From positions 50,291 through 114,290 of the forward strand of contig JAATFV010000226.1 in NCBI GenBank assembly GCA_015655015.1: a stretch of DNA of 64,000 nucleotides, given 5' to 3'. Positions within the stretch are counted from its first letter, which is position 1, and each line of letters starts with the position of its first letter. This document shows positions 28,027 through 35,949 of this stretch, piece after piece. The position numbers and the translations under genes were made by a program. This stretch comes from Chitinophagales bacterium. Its GTDB lineage: Bacteria; Bacteroidota; Bacteroidia; Chitinophagales; Chitinophagaceae. Below the pieces are notes generated by a model, which had not been told where the DNA came from, searched no databases, and saw only the letters and a list, made by a program, of their open reading frames with translations.

Positions 28027-28080
28027 ATGAAAATCAGCAGACATCATCATCACCACTATTTTTTCTTGCCCGAGGGGTAG
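28027..28080 (+). CDS. hisL: Histidine operon leader peptide
   Basis: A 17-codon ORF: Met-Lys-Ile-Ser-Arg, then five consecutive His codons (28042-28056; CAT three times, CAC twice), Tyr-Phe-Phe-Leu-Pro-Glu-Gly and TAG. It lies between a consensus promoter and a perfect intrinsic terminator, just before hisG. By analogy with enterobacterial hisL, shortage of charged tRNA-His should stall the ribosome on the His run. The product itself needs no function. The stop codon (28078-28080) lies inside the antiterminator arm, so a ribosome that finishes the peptide would cover it. Confidence 0.85.
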   Translation: MKISRHHHHHYFFLPEG

Positions 28081-28127
28081 GCCGGTGATGTTTTGTTTGG
28101 GAAAATAAAACTTTTAAAGGGCTTACC
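28076..28127 (+). promoter_or_regulatory. Predicted his antiterminator pairing
   Basis: GGTAGGCC at 28076-28083 can pair with GGCTTACC at 28120-28127: eight contiguous pairs, one of them G-U. The second segment is most of the 5' arm of the terminator, so the two structures exclude each other. A ribosome stalled at the His codons leaves 28076-28083 free (readthrough); a ribosome at the stop codon covers it (termination). Confidence 0.7.
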
Positions 28128-28149
28128 GGATGGTAAGCCCTAATTTTTT
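28118..28149 (+). terminator. his attenuator terminator
   Basis: Perfect 10-bp stem AGGGCTTACC (28118-28127) / GGTAAGCCCT (28132-28141) with loop GGAT, followed by AA and six T (28144-28149). It ends 36 bases before the hisG start, so it is a leader terminator rather than the end of an upstream gene. Confidence 0.88.
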
Positions 28150-28156
28150 GCCCCTG

Positions 28157-28169
28157 CCCCTGAAAGGGG
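28157..28169 (+). repeat. CCCC-TGAAA-GGGG hairpin before hisG
   Basis: Four C (28157-28160), a five-base loop and four G (28166-28169), 16 bases upstream of the hisG ATG. A related palindrome sits just before trpE (41596-41609) and another inside hisF (50399-50412). Confidence 0.45.
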
Positions 28170-28185
28170 AGGTAAAACAACCAGT

Positions 28186-29040
28186 ATGAAATTAAAAATC
28201 GCCATTCAGAAATCAGGACGTTTGTATGAGGAATCGGTAAAGCTGTTGAAAGACTGCGGTATCGATCTGAAGAACGGAGTCAACAAATTGAAAACAGAAT
28301 CGGACAATTTCCCCATGGAGATCTATTTCCTCCGGGACGACGATATTCCGCAATATGTGGAGGATGCGGTGGCCGATATCGGCATCGTGGGGGAGAATGT
28401 CTTATTGGAAAAGAATAAGAAAGTGGATATTGTCGAGCAACTGGGCTTCGGAAAATGCCGGCTCTCCGTCGCTGTTGGCAGGAGCGAGATGTATACGGGG
28501 GTGGACTACCTGCGGGGAAAGAAGATCGCCACAACCTATCCGGTGCTGGTGCAGCAATTCCTGGATAAAAATAATGTGGAGGCCGATATCCATGAGATCA
28601 GCGGGTCGGTGGAGATCGCACCGGGCATTGGCCTGGCTGATGCGATCGTGGACCTGGTGAGCAGCGGCAGCACGCTGTTCATGAACGGGCTGAAGGAAGT
28701 GGAGACGGTATTGAAGTCACAGGCTGTATTGATCCGGAACCAGTCGCTGGGGGACGCACAGCAGCTGATCCTGGAAAAGTTCCTCTTCCGTATCCGGGCC
28801 GTGAAGAGGGCCAGGAACACCAAATATGTTTTGTTAAATGCCCCGAATGAAAAGCTGCAGGAGATCATTGCGCTCCTGCCCGGCATGAAAAGCCCCACGG
28901 TGCTGCCGCTGGCGGAGGCCGGCTGGAGTAGTGTACATAGTGTGTTGAGCGAAAGTGATTTTTGGGATATTATAGAAAGATTAAAGGACGCAGGGGCACA
29001 AGGGATCCTGGTGGTGCCGATCGAGAAGATGGTGATGTAA
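28186..29040 (+). CDS. hisG: ATP phosphoribosyltransferase, long form
   Basis: 284 residues, the length of the long HisG form with a C-terminal ACT-like regulatory domain that binds histidine. It catalyses the first step: ATP and PRPP to phosphoribosyl-ATP. Visible: 'LKIAIQKSGRLYEESVKLLKDC', 'DIGIVGENVL', the PRPP-binding region 'GLADAIVDLVSSGSTL', and the C-terminal domain 'SPTVLPLAEAGWSSVHSVL'. First structural gene behind the His-codon attenuator; hisD follows after 42 bases. No hisZ is needed with the long form. Confidence 0.96.
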   Translation: MKLKIAIQKSGRLYEESVKLLKDCGIDLKNGVNKLKTESDNFPMEIYFLRDDDIPQYVEDAVADIGIVGENVLLEKNKKVDIVEQLGFGKCRLSVAVGRSEMYTGVDYLRGKKIATTYPVLVQQFLDKNNVEADIHEISGSVEIAPGIGLADAIVDLVSSGSTLFMNGLKEVETVLKSQAVLIRNQSLGDAQQLILEKFLFRIRAVKRARNTKYVLLNAPNEKLQEIIALLPGMKSPTVLPLAEAGWSSVHSVLSESDFWDIIERLKDAGAQGILVVPIEKMVM

Positions 29041-29082
29041 TCTCCGGGAAGGGGGAAGTAAGAAAGAATTAAATGTACGAAT

Positions 29083-30366
29083 ATGAAGATTATAGATATA
29101 CGTAATTATGATAAGATCCCGGTGGGAGAATTGGGCCGCCCGGTCTTCGACACCCGGGCGCTGGAACTTACGGTCAGCGATATCCTGCAGCAGGTAAAAG
29201 AAAAAGGTGACGAGGCGGTGAAACAATTTACGTTGCAATTCGACAAAACTTCTTTGGAACGAGTGAAGGTTAGTGCCTGGGAAATCGAAGAGGCGGTGTC
29301 CCAGCTCAGCCCGGAGCTGAAATCAGCGATCCGCGAAGCGAAGAGCAATATTGAACTGTTTCATGGCCAGCAGTTCGAAAAGCCTGCTCCGGTAATGACC
29401 ATGCCCGGTGTGACTTGCTGGCGGAAGACCGTGGCGATCGAAAAGGTGGGACTTTATATCCCCGGAGGAACGGCTCCTTTGTTCTCTACCTTATTGATGT
29501 TGGGAATTCCCGCAAAAATTGCCGGCTGCCGGGAGATCGTATTGTGCTCTCCTCCCGATTCAGAGGGACGGCTGCATCCGGCGATCCTGTATGCAGCTCA
29601 ACAGGTAGGGATAACAAAAATATTCAAGATCGGCGGTGTTCAGGCGATTGCAGCCATGGCGTATGGGACGGCTACCGTACCAAAGGTTTATAAGATCTTC
29701 GGTCCGGGCAATCAATACGTCACCTGTGCCAAACAACTGGTGCAGAAGGATGGGCTTGCGATCGACATGCCGGCAGGTCCCAGCGAAGTAGCCGTTTATG
29801 CAGATTTGACGGCCAATCCTGTTTTTGCTGCGGCAGATCTCCTGTCCCAGGCCGAGCATGGGACGGATAGCCAGGTGGTCCTGGTCAGTCCTTTCTCAGG
29901 AATGGTAGAGGATATTTTAGCAGCGGTGGATGAGCAACTGGCCTTGTTGCCCCGCGCCGCTGTGGCCCGGCTAGCGTTGGAAAACAGCCGTGCCTTTTTA
30001 GTAAAAGACGACGAGCAGGCCATGGAATTGTTGAATGAATATGCACCGGAGCACCTTATCCTGGCCTGTAAAAATCCCGAGGAACTGGCGGCGAAGGTGG
30101 TTAATGCAGGCAGCGTCTTTTTGGGACATTATTCTCCGGAGAGCGTGGGGGACTATGCCAGCGGCACCAATCACGTCCTGCCAACAAATGGTTATGCCAG
30201 GGCTTATAGTGGGGTGAGCCTGGATAGTTTTGTAAAAAAGATCACTTTCCAGCAGTTGACAAAGGAAGGTATCCGGCAGATCGGGAGGACCGTGGAGCTG
30301 ATGGCGGAAGCGGAGGGATTGGAGGCGCATGCGAATGCGGTAAGGGTGAGGGTAGCTGCAAGCTGA
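29083..30366 (+). CDS. hisD: Histidinol dehydrogenase
   Basis: 427 residues, full length. Zinc-dependent NAD enzyme oxidising histidinol to histidine in two steps. Seen: 'KVGLYIPGGTAPLFSTLLML', 'FGPGNQYVTCAKQLVQ', 'DMPAGPSEVAVYADLTANP', the catalytic/metal region 'LLSQAEHGTDSQVVLV', and 'EHLILACKNPEELAAKV'. Downstream of hisG in the same direction. Its last codons form the left end of a repeat-like hairpin (30359-30448). Confidence 0.96.
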   Translation: MKIIDIRNYDKIPVGELGRPVFDTRALELTVSDILQQVKEKGDEAVKQFTLQFDKTSLERVKVSAWEIEEAVSQLSPELKSAIREAKSNIELFHGQQFEKPAPVMTMPGVTCWRKTVAIEKVGLYIPGGTAPLFSTLLMLGIPAKIAGCREIVLCSPPDSEGRLHPAILYAAQQVGITKIFKIGGVQAIAAMAYGTATVPKVYKIFGPGNQYVTCAKQLVQKDGLAIDMPAGPSEVAVYADLTANPVFAAADLLSQAEHGTDSQVVLVSPFSGMVEDILAAVDEQLALLPRAAVARLALENSRAFLVKDDEQAMELLNEYAPEHLILACKNPEELAAKVVNAGSVFLGHYSPESVGDYASGTNHVLPTNGYARAYSGVSLDSFVKKITFQQLTKEGIRQIGRTVELMAEAEGLEAHANAVRVRVAAS

Positions 30367-30448
30367 TAGCATTAAGCTACTGGCTTTTTGCTTTTAAATA
30401 TAAAGTCTTTTTAAAGAAGCTGGCTAGCAGCCAATAGCTAGCAGCTTG
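30359..30448. repeat. Intergenic inverted repeat between hisD and hisC
   Basis: Two GCTAGC/AGCTG-rich arms (30359-30384 and 30422-30448) are imperfect inverted copies of each other. The right part alone (30417-30447) folds into AAGCTGGCTAGC against GCTAGCAGCTT, 11 pairs with one bulged G and an 8-base loop. The left arm runs into the hisD stop codon. This looks like a small dispersed palindromic element rather than a terminator, as no T tract follows. Confidence 0.5.
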
Positions 30449-30472
30449 AATCTTTCTTAAATTTCTTTTTCC

Positions 30473-31537
30473 ATGTTCCAGCTAGATCAACTTTTACGGG
30501 AGAACATCCGGCAGCTGGTGCCTTATTCCTCTGCCAGGGATGAATTTAAAGGAGAGGCACAGGTCTTTTTAGATGCGAATGAGAACAGCCTGGGGTCACC
30601 GCTGACCCGGTGGTATAATCGCTATCCGGACCCTCATCAATGGAAGGTGAAAGAGGCGCTTAGCAAAATAAAGGGAATCCCTCCGCAGCATATTTTTCTG
30701 GGTAACGGCAGTGATGAATGTATCGATCTTTTATACCGCGCCTTCTGTAACCCCGGTAAGGACAATATCATTATCAATCCGCCGACATATGGCATGTATG
30801 AGGTGAGCGCGCATATCAACGATGTGGAGGTACGGCGTGCTGTGCTGCTGGATGACTTTCAGCTGGACCTGGTGCACCTGGAGACCCTGGTAGATGAAAA
30901 TACCAAGATCATCTGGATCTGTTCACCGAATAATCCTACCGCTAATTCAATAAACCGGCAGGATATCGAGATCGTATTGAATAATTTCCCAGGGCTGGTC
31001 GTCGTCGATGAAGCCTATATTAATTTCTCCCGTCACCGGTCCTTTATCCAGGAGCTGGCCGACTACCCCAACCTGGTGGTGCTGCAAACGATGAGCAAGG
31101 CCTGGGGCCTTGCGGGACTTAGGCTGGGAATGGCTTTTGCCAGTGAGGCGATCATAGAGGTTTATAATAAAGTGAAAGCTCCCTATAATATCAGCCAGGC
31201 TACGCAGGAGCTGGTGCTGGCAGCATTGGAGGAGACCGGGCAGGTCAATGATATGATCCGCGCCCTGGTGACAATGCGGGAACAATTGGTGCAGGATCTG
31301 GCGTTATTACCTCTTGTCCGGAAGGTATATCCCAGCGATGCCAATTTTTTACTGGTAAAAGTGGGGGATGCCAGGGCAGTTTATCAATACCTGCTGCAGG
31401 ACGGGATCGTCGTACGGGACCGCAGCAAGGTGGAATTATGCGAGGGGTGCCTTCGTATCACGGTGGGAACGGAGAAAGAGAACCAGGAATTGATACAGGC
31501 GTTGCGGACATATGATGCCGGAAGAATCGTGTCCTGA
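30473..31537 (+). CDS. hisC: Histidinol-phosphate aminotransferase
   Basis: 354 residues. PLP-dependent transfer of the amino group from glutamate to imidazole-acetol phosphate. Visible: 'FLDANENSLGSP', 'IFLGNGSDECIDLLYRAF', 'IWICSPNNPTANSI', 'VVVDEAYINFS' and 'TMSKAWGLAGLRLGMAFAS', whose Ser-Lys holds PLP. It is the third his gene; the expected hisB is 2.4 kb further on, behind two unrelated genes and a gene remnant. Confidence 0.95.
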   Translation: MFQLDQLLRENIRQLVPYSSARDEFKGEAQVFLDANENSLGSPLTRWYNRYPDPHQWKVKEALSKIKGIPPQHIFLGNGSDECIDLLYRAFCNPGKDNIIINPPTYGMYEVSAHINDVEVRRAVLLDDFQLDLVHLETLVDENTKIIWICSPNNPTANSINRQDIEIVLNNFPGLVVVDEAYINFSRHRSFIQELADYPNLVVLQTMSKAWGLAGLRLGMAFASEAIIEVYNKVKAPYNISQATQELVLAALEETGQVNDMIRALVTMREQLVQDLALLPLVRKVYPSDANFLLVKVGDARAVYQYLLQDGIVVRDRSKVELCEGCLRITVGTEKENQELIQALRTYDAGRIVS

Positions 31538-31733
31538 GCGGCAGAAAGGAGGCAGCCAAAGCCGGAGTTGTACGCACAATGACCATTTGCCGGATAGTCT
31601 AAGGCAAAAATTAGTAGGGTCGGGGAGGCCGCTTTCAGTCCGGGCATGGATCGGATGGAGATTTTAAATTAAATTACGGTCTGTAAGCTAATTTCCGGTG
31701 AGTTTCCTATAGCCGCACCTAAAATATTAATAT

Positions 31734-33077
31734 ATGAATCAACGAATCGCAAAAACGAAAAAAATGCCGCAAAAAGCCTTTTATCTGCTGATGGGCCTCT
31801 GTTTTACAGGCCTTTTTGCCTGTGCCGGGGGAGATAACAAAAACCCCGAGCCTTCCGCCCCGGTTACTGACTCTCCTGCTGCCAGCCCTGCCGCTGCCGC
31901 GGATACCAGTATCAAGTTCCCGGCCGGATTCAGCGCCGTGACAGTGGTGGACGCCTTTGGAAAGACCCGGCACATTGCCGTAACGCCCCGTGGGGTCGTG
32001 TTCGTGAAGCTGGCAAAGCTGAAGGACGGAAAGGGTATTTACCGCCTGGAAGATACGAATGGGGATGGGAAAGCTGACAAGATCACCGGTTTCGGCAATT
32101 TCCCCGGAACGGGAATAGCCGTAAAGAACGGTTACCTCTATGCCTCTTCCGATGAAGAAGTATTCCGCTTCAAGCTGGACGCCAACGACAATCCCGTTAC
32201 CCCGGATAAGCCGGAAAGGATCGTGACGGGGCTGCTGAGCCGTCATGAACATGAGGCAAAAGCGATCACCCTGGACAATGATGGTAACCTGTATGTAAAT
32301 ATCGGAGCCTATTCCAATTCCTGCCAGCTGGTGGACAGGACAAAGGGGTCTCCCGGACAGAGACCTTGCCCTGTGCTGGATTCAGCCGGAGGTATCTGGC
32401 AGTTCAAAGCGGATAAGGCGGACCAGAATTATGGCAATGGCGTACGTTATGCCACGGGCCTTCGGAATGTAGTGGGATTGGATTGGAATACGGCAACCAA
32501 TACTTTATTCGTTATGCAGCACGGGCGGGATCAGCTGCATGATCTTTTTCCCACCCTGTATGATACCAAACAGAGCGCCGAGCTGCCTGCGGAATGTATG
32601 TATGAACTGCACAAAGGCTCCAACTGCGGCTGGCCTTACATTTATTATGATGAATTTCAGCATAAAAAGATACTGGCTCCCGAGTTTGGCGGCGATGGCA
32701 AACAGACTGCCGGCGAAGATGCCCAGGATCCTGTGGTAGCTTTCCCGGGCCACCTGGCTCCCAACGGCCTGTTATTCTATACCGGCAGCCAGTTCCCGGA
32801 GAAGTATAAGAATGGCGCTTTTATTGCTTTTCATGGTTCCTGGAACCGGGCTCCCGAGCCTCAGGCCGGCTATTTTGTCGTGTTTCAACCATTTAAGGAT
32901 GGCAAACCTGATGGGAAATGGGAAGTATTTGCCGATAATTTCTCCGGAGGACCGGAATTAACGGCTTCCGGCCGGGCTAAATATCGCCCTTGCGGACTGG
33001 CCCAGGGACCGGATGGCTCCATCTATGTGACGGATGATACGAAGGGAAATGTCTGGAAGATCTCTTATAAGAAATAG
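31734..33077 (+). CDS. PQQ-dependent sugar dehydrogenase (sorbosone dehydrogenase type), lipoprotein
   Basis: 447 residues. Lipoprotein signal ('GLFACAGG'), a Pro/Ala/Ser-rich spacer, then a six-bladed propeller of the L-sorbosone / soluble glucose dehydrogenase family: 'GKTRHIAVTPRGVVFVKLAK', 'SRHEHEAKAITLDNDGNLYVN', 'YATGLRNVVGLDWN', 'MQHGRDQL', 'HLAPNGLLFYTGSQFP' and 'GLAQGPDGSIYVTDDTKGN'. It should oxidise a sugar in the periplasm or at the outer membrane. The cytochrome c gene 47 bases downstream is a likely electron acceptor. Its position between hisC and hisB has no metabolic explanation. Confidence 0.88.
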   Translation: MNQRIAKTKKMPQKAFYLLMGLCFTGLFACAGGDNKNPEPSAPVTDSPAASPAAAADTSIKFPAGFSAVTVVDAFGKTRHIAVTPRGVVFVKLAKLKDGKGIYRLEDTNGDGKADKITGFGNFPGTGIAVKNGYLYASSDEEVFRFKLDANDNPVTPDKPERIVTGLLSRHEHEAKAITLDNDGNLYVNIGAYSNSCQLVDRTKGSPGQRPCPVLDSAGGIWQFKADKADQNYGNGVRYATGLRNVVGLDWNTATNTLFVMQHGRDQLHDLFPTLYDTKQSAELPAECMYELHKGSNCGWPYIYYDEFQHKKILAPEFGGDGKQTAGEDAQDPVVAFPGHLAPNGLLFYTGSQFPEKYKNGAFIAFHGSWNRAPEPQAGYFVVFQPFKDGKPDGKWEVFADNFSGGPELTASGRAKYRPCGLAQGPDGSIYVTDDTKGNVWKISYKK

Positions 33078-33124
33078 ATCGATCCCGATTTGAATATTTG
33101 ATTGTAAAAGGATAAGATTAACGG

Positions 33125-33586
33125 ATGAAAAAAAACCGATTAGCGATTCTATTGGCCGGAGGTCTCCTTGTACTGGCTTCCACCCTGATGTCACAAACGA
33201 AGAAACCCGCTGCGCCGGCTCAAAAAGGCCCGGGCAAGGGGGCGGCCATGAAGGCTTCCATGGAAAGGGGCAAGCAGGTCTACCTGGAACAATGCCTGGC
33301 CTGCCACCAGGCGGATGCCGGGGGAGTACAGAATATGAATCCCCCGCTGATAAAGACAAAATGGGTGTTGGGGGATAAGACGACGCTGGTGCAGGTAGTG
33401 TTAAAGGGAATGACCGGAGAGGTGGATATCAACGGAGATACTTACCATAACGTAATGGCTCCGCATAATGATCTTTCCGATCAGCAGATCGCGGATGTAT
33501 TGACGTATATACGGAATAATTTCGGGAATAAAGCCAGCGCTGTTACGGCTGCTGAAGTGAAGGCGATCCGGGCTAAGACGAAATAA
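33125..33586 (+). CDS. Mono-heme c-type cytochrome
   Basis: 153 residues with an N-terminal signal peptide ('LAILLAGGLLVLASTLM') and one heme motif CLACH at residues 57-61. The later 'NVMAPHNDLSDQQIADVLTYI' supplies the probable Met ligand and the closing helix of small cytochrome c domains. An Ala/Lys/Pro linker separates signal and domain. Probably accepts electrons from the PQQ dehydrogenase next to it. Confidence 0.9.
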   Translation: MKKNRLAILLAGGLLVLASTLMSQTKKPAAPAQKGPGKGAAMKASMERGKQVYLEQCLACHQADAGGVQNMNPPLIKTKWVLGDKTTLVQVVLKGMTGEVDINGDTYHNVMAPHNDLSDQQIADVLTYIRNNFGNKASAVTAAEVKAIRAKTK

Positions 33587-33614
33587 GTTATCTTCGCGAA
33601 GAGGTTAATTTTTT

Positions 33615-33870
33615 ATGCGAAAGCTACCAATAGGGGGGGGTACACCTGGATATGAGCGGCCTGGAAACCCTGTCGGCGGAAAAATTTGAGGAGTCTTTGT
33701 CTTTTAGGTTACGTTCTCTTTCGGAAGGGGAAGGTATTGTACTCACAGCTTCTTTACCGGGAGACCTGCTTTATGAGCTGATTGATAAGCTATACGTTAA
33801 AACCGGTCAAGGAGTTGTAGTCCTGGTAGATGAATATGACAAACCCATTCAGGATGTTTCACACAGCTGA
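33615..33870 (+). pseudogene. Remnant of an AAA-ATPase-like gene (PF09820 type)
   Basis: At 33615 an ATG starts Met-Arg-Lys-Leu-Pro-Ile-Gly, the usual N terminus of the Bacteroidota AAA-ATPase-like / PD-(D/E)XK family. A run of eight G follows (33633-33640), and the frame then shifts to one encoding 'VHLDMSGLETLSAEKFEES' and later 'VVVLVDEYDKPIQDV', which are the middle of the same family, including its Walker B region. The segment that would hold 'VDKT' and the P-loop is missing and a stop follows at 33870. A large internal deletion plus 3' truncation explains this. The ATG at 33652 opens a 72-codon frame within the remnant, but it is not a real start. Confidence 0.7.
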
Positions 33871-33948
33871 AATATGCTCCGGCCCCGGAGCTGTTGCAAT
33901 CGGCCCCCGAAGATGGAATGGGAGCCATAGATATAATTTAATTAATGC

Positions 33949-35088
33949 ATGAAAAGGATCTTATTTATAGACAGGGACGGGACATTGATCAAAGAAGCGC
34001 CTCCAACTTACCAGATCGATGCTTTTGACAAGCTGGAATTTTATCCCTATATGTTCGAATACATGGGAAAGATAGCCCGGGAATTGGATTATGAACTGGT
34101 GATGGTGACGAACCAGGACGGGCTGGGAACCTCCATATTTCCGGAGGATCATTTCTGGCCGGTACAGAAGCTGGTGATGAAAAGCCTGGAAAATGAAGGC
34201 ATCCATTTCAGCGCTGTCCATATCGATAAGAGCTTCCCGAAGGACAATGCGCCTACCCGTAAGCCGGGCACGGGCATGCTGACCCGGTATATCGGGAACG
34301 AAGAATATGACCTGGAGAATTCTTTTGTGATCGGGGACCGGATCACCGATGTACAGCTGGCGAAGAACCTGGGTTGTAAAGCTATCTGGCTGAACAATGA
34401 GCCCGGTCTGGGCGGCAAGGAAGTCAATGATACCCTGAAGGACCTGGAGGAGGCGATCGCTCTTGAGACGACATTATGGAGCAAGATCTATGAGTTTTTG
34501 AAGCTGGGCCTGCGCCGGGTCATTCACGAACGCAATACCAACGAGACGCAGATAAAGATCGAATTGAATGTGGATGGCAGCGGCAAGGCGAATATTGTCA
34601 CCGGCCTTGGTTTTTTTGATCATATGCTGGAACAGATCGCCCGGCATGGGAAGATGAACCTGACGGTTCGGGTGAACGGGGATCTGCATATTGACGAGCA
34701 TCACACGATCGAAGATACCGGCATTGCCCTGGGTGAAGCATTTGCAAAGGCGCTGGCGGACAAACGGGGTATGGAACGTTATGGTTTTGCCCTGCCGATG
34801 GATGAGGCGGATGCAAAGGTCCTGATCGATTTCGGGGGACGCAGCTGGATCGTATGGAATGTGGAGTTCAAACGGGAGATGATCGGGGAGATGCCGACGG
34901 AAATGTTCTTCCACTTTTTCAAATCCTTTTCTGATGCCGCCCGCTGCAATCTGAATATCGAATGCCGGGGGGAAAATGAGCATCATAAGATTGAAGCTAT
35001 TTTCAAGGCTTTTGCCAAAGCGATTCGCATGGCGGTGAAAAGGGATCCGCTGAGTAATTATCTGCCGAGTACGAAGGGGGTGTTGTAA
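33949..35088 (+). CDS. hisB: Bifunctional histidinol-phosphatase / imidazoleglycerol-phosphate dehydratase
   Basis: 379 residues, the length of the fused enzyme. N-terminal HAD phosphatase (about 1-165): 'FIDRDGTLIKE', 'VMVTNQDGLG' and 'VIGDRITDVQLAKNLG'. C-terminal dehydratase (about 185-379): 'TGLGFFDHMLEQIARHG', 'DEHHTIEDTGIALGEAFA' and 'NEHHKIEAIFKAFAKAIRMAV', with the His pairs that bind manganese. It performs steps 6 and 8 of histidine synthesis. It stands apart from hisGDC and from hisHAF(IE), with no clear promoter of its own; a short CTCCGG hairpin lies at 33876-33891. Confidence 0.96.
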   Translation: MKRILFIDRDGTLIKEAPPTYQIDAFDKLEFYPYMFEYMGKIARELDYELVMVTNQDGLGTSIFPEDHFWPVQKLVMKSLENEGIHFSAVHIDKSFPKDNAPTRKPGTGMLTRYIGNEEYDLENSFVIGDRITDVQLAKNLGCKAIWLNNEPGLGGKEVNDTLKDLEEAIALETTLWSKIYEFLKLGLRRVIHERNTNETQIKIELNVDGSGKANIVTGLGFFDHMLEQIARHGKMNLTVRVNGDLHIDEHHTIEDTGIALGEAFAKALADKRGMERYGFALPMDEADAKVLIDFGGRSWIVWNVEFKREMIGEMPTEMFFHFFKSFSDAARCNLNIECRGENEHHKIEAIFKAFAKAIRMAVKRDPLSNYLPSTKGVL

Positions 35089-35260
35089 GGTGACCCTCCA
35101 AAATGGGTAAAGGAGCATTGGGAGATTTTCGGCAAACGGAACAAGCCTTATTAGCCTGGTATGAAGAATCGGGAACGCAGAATTCTAACCAGCATTCAAT
35201 TGACTTTTCCCGCCACCACGATCCTCTTATCGCAGAGGCTACGCCTGATATCACATCATC

Positions 35261-35932
35261 TCACTCCTTAAACCATCTTCGCTGCAACGCCAGGTTGATC
35301 ACCTGCGCCTTAGAGCTTACTTGCAGCTTTTCATATATATTCGCAATATGTTTGCGGATCGTATGCGTACTCAGGAACAGCTTTTCCGCGATGGCTTTGT
35401 AATCCTTGCCTTCTACCACCAGCTTCAGCACATCACACTCCCTTTCCGACAATACTTCCGGAACCTGCTCTCGCACCACCGCTTCCGCCGGATGCGAACG
35501 TGAGAGCAGCAACAGCGTCTTCCGCGCTATCGAAGGACTCATCGGAGCTCCGCCCATTTCCAGCAATTGCTGAATATGATCGATGATTGTCGACGTTTTT
35601 TCATCCTTAAGCAGGTAGCCGCTGGCGCCGTTCTTGATGGCCTCGAAGATCATATCATCGTCATCAAATGCAGTCAGCATCAAAAAACGCACGTCAGGAT
35701 AAATCTGGCGCGCATATTTCACCGCTTCCGTCCCCTTCATCTGCGGCATCTCGATATCCATCAGCACTACCATTGGATGCTGTTGATGTGGCAGGCTCTT
35801 CATCTGCTCCAGGAAGTCGATTCCGTTCCTGGCCGTAAAGGTTACCTCGATCTCATCGGAATACTTCATCTGGTCGGCGAGGAAATAGCGGTTCTCACTG
35901 CTGTCATCAACTATGGCTATAGGTATCTTCAT
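35261..35932 (-). CDS. NarL/LuxR family response regulator
   Basis: About 223 residues from the ATG at 35932. The frame is open to a TTG at 35953, but that would overlap the kinase stop, and 'IPIAIVDDSSENRYFLADQM' is the natural N terminus. Receiver domain with Asp at residue 59 ('VVLMDIEMPQMKGTEAV') and Lys in 'LLKDEKTS'. C-terminal LuxR helix-turn-helix: 'LSERECDVLKLVVEGKDYKAI', 'LFLSTHTIRKHIANIYEKL'. It follows its sensor kinase by 17 bases. The pair is on the strand opposite the his/trp genes. Confidence 0.92.
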   Translation of the reverse strand: MKIPIAIVDDSSENRYFLADQMKYSDEIEVTFTARNGIDFLEQMKSLPHQQHPMVVLMDIEMPQMKGTEAVKYARQIYPDVRFLMLTAFDDDDMIFEAIKNGASGYLLKDEKTSTIIDHIQQLLEMGGAPMSPSIARKTLLLLSRSHPAEAVVREQVPEVLSERECDVLKLVVEGKDYKAIAEKLFLSTHTIRKHIANIYEKLQVSSKAQVINLALQRRWFKE

Positions 35933-35949
35933 AAACAATTTATAAGGTT

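Noticed and set aside
28027..28080. Run of His codons as a vector-derived His tag
   Set aside because: The run sits in a short ORF between a native-type promoter and an attenuator hairpin before hisG, with mixed CAT/CAC codons; leader peptide is the far better explanation.
33652..33870. Small intact 72-residue gene
   Set aside because: The sequence is the middle of an AAA-ATPase-like protein and the family N terminus is found in another frame 37 bases upstream, so it is a remnant.
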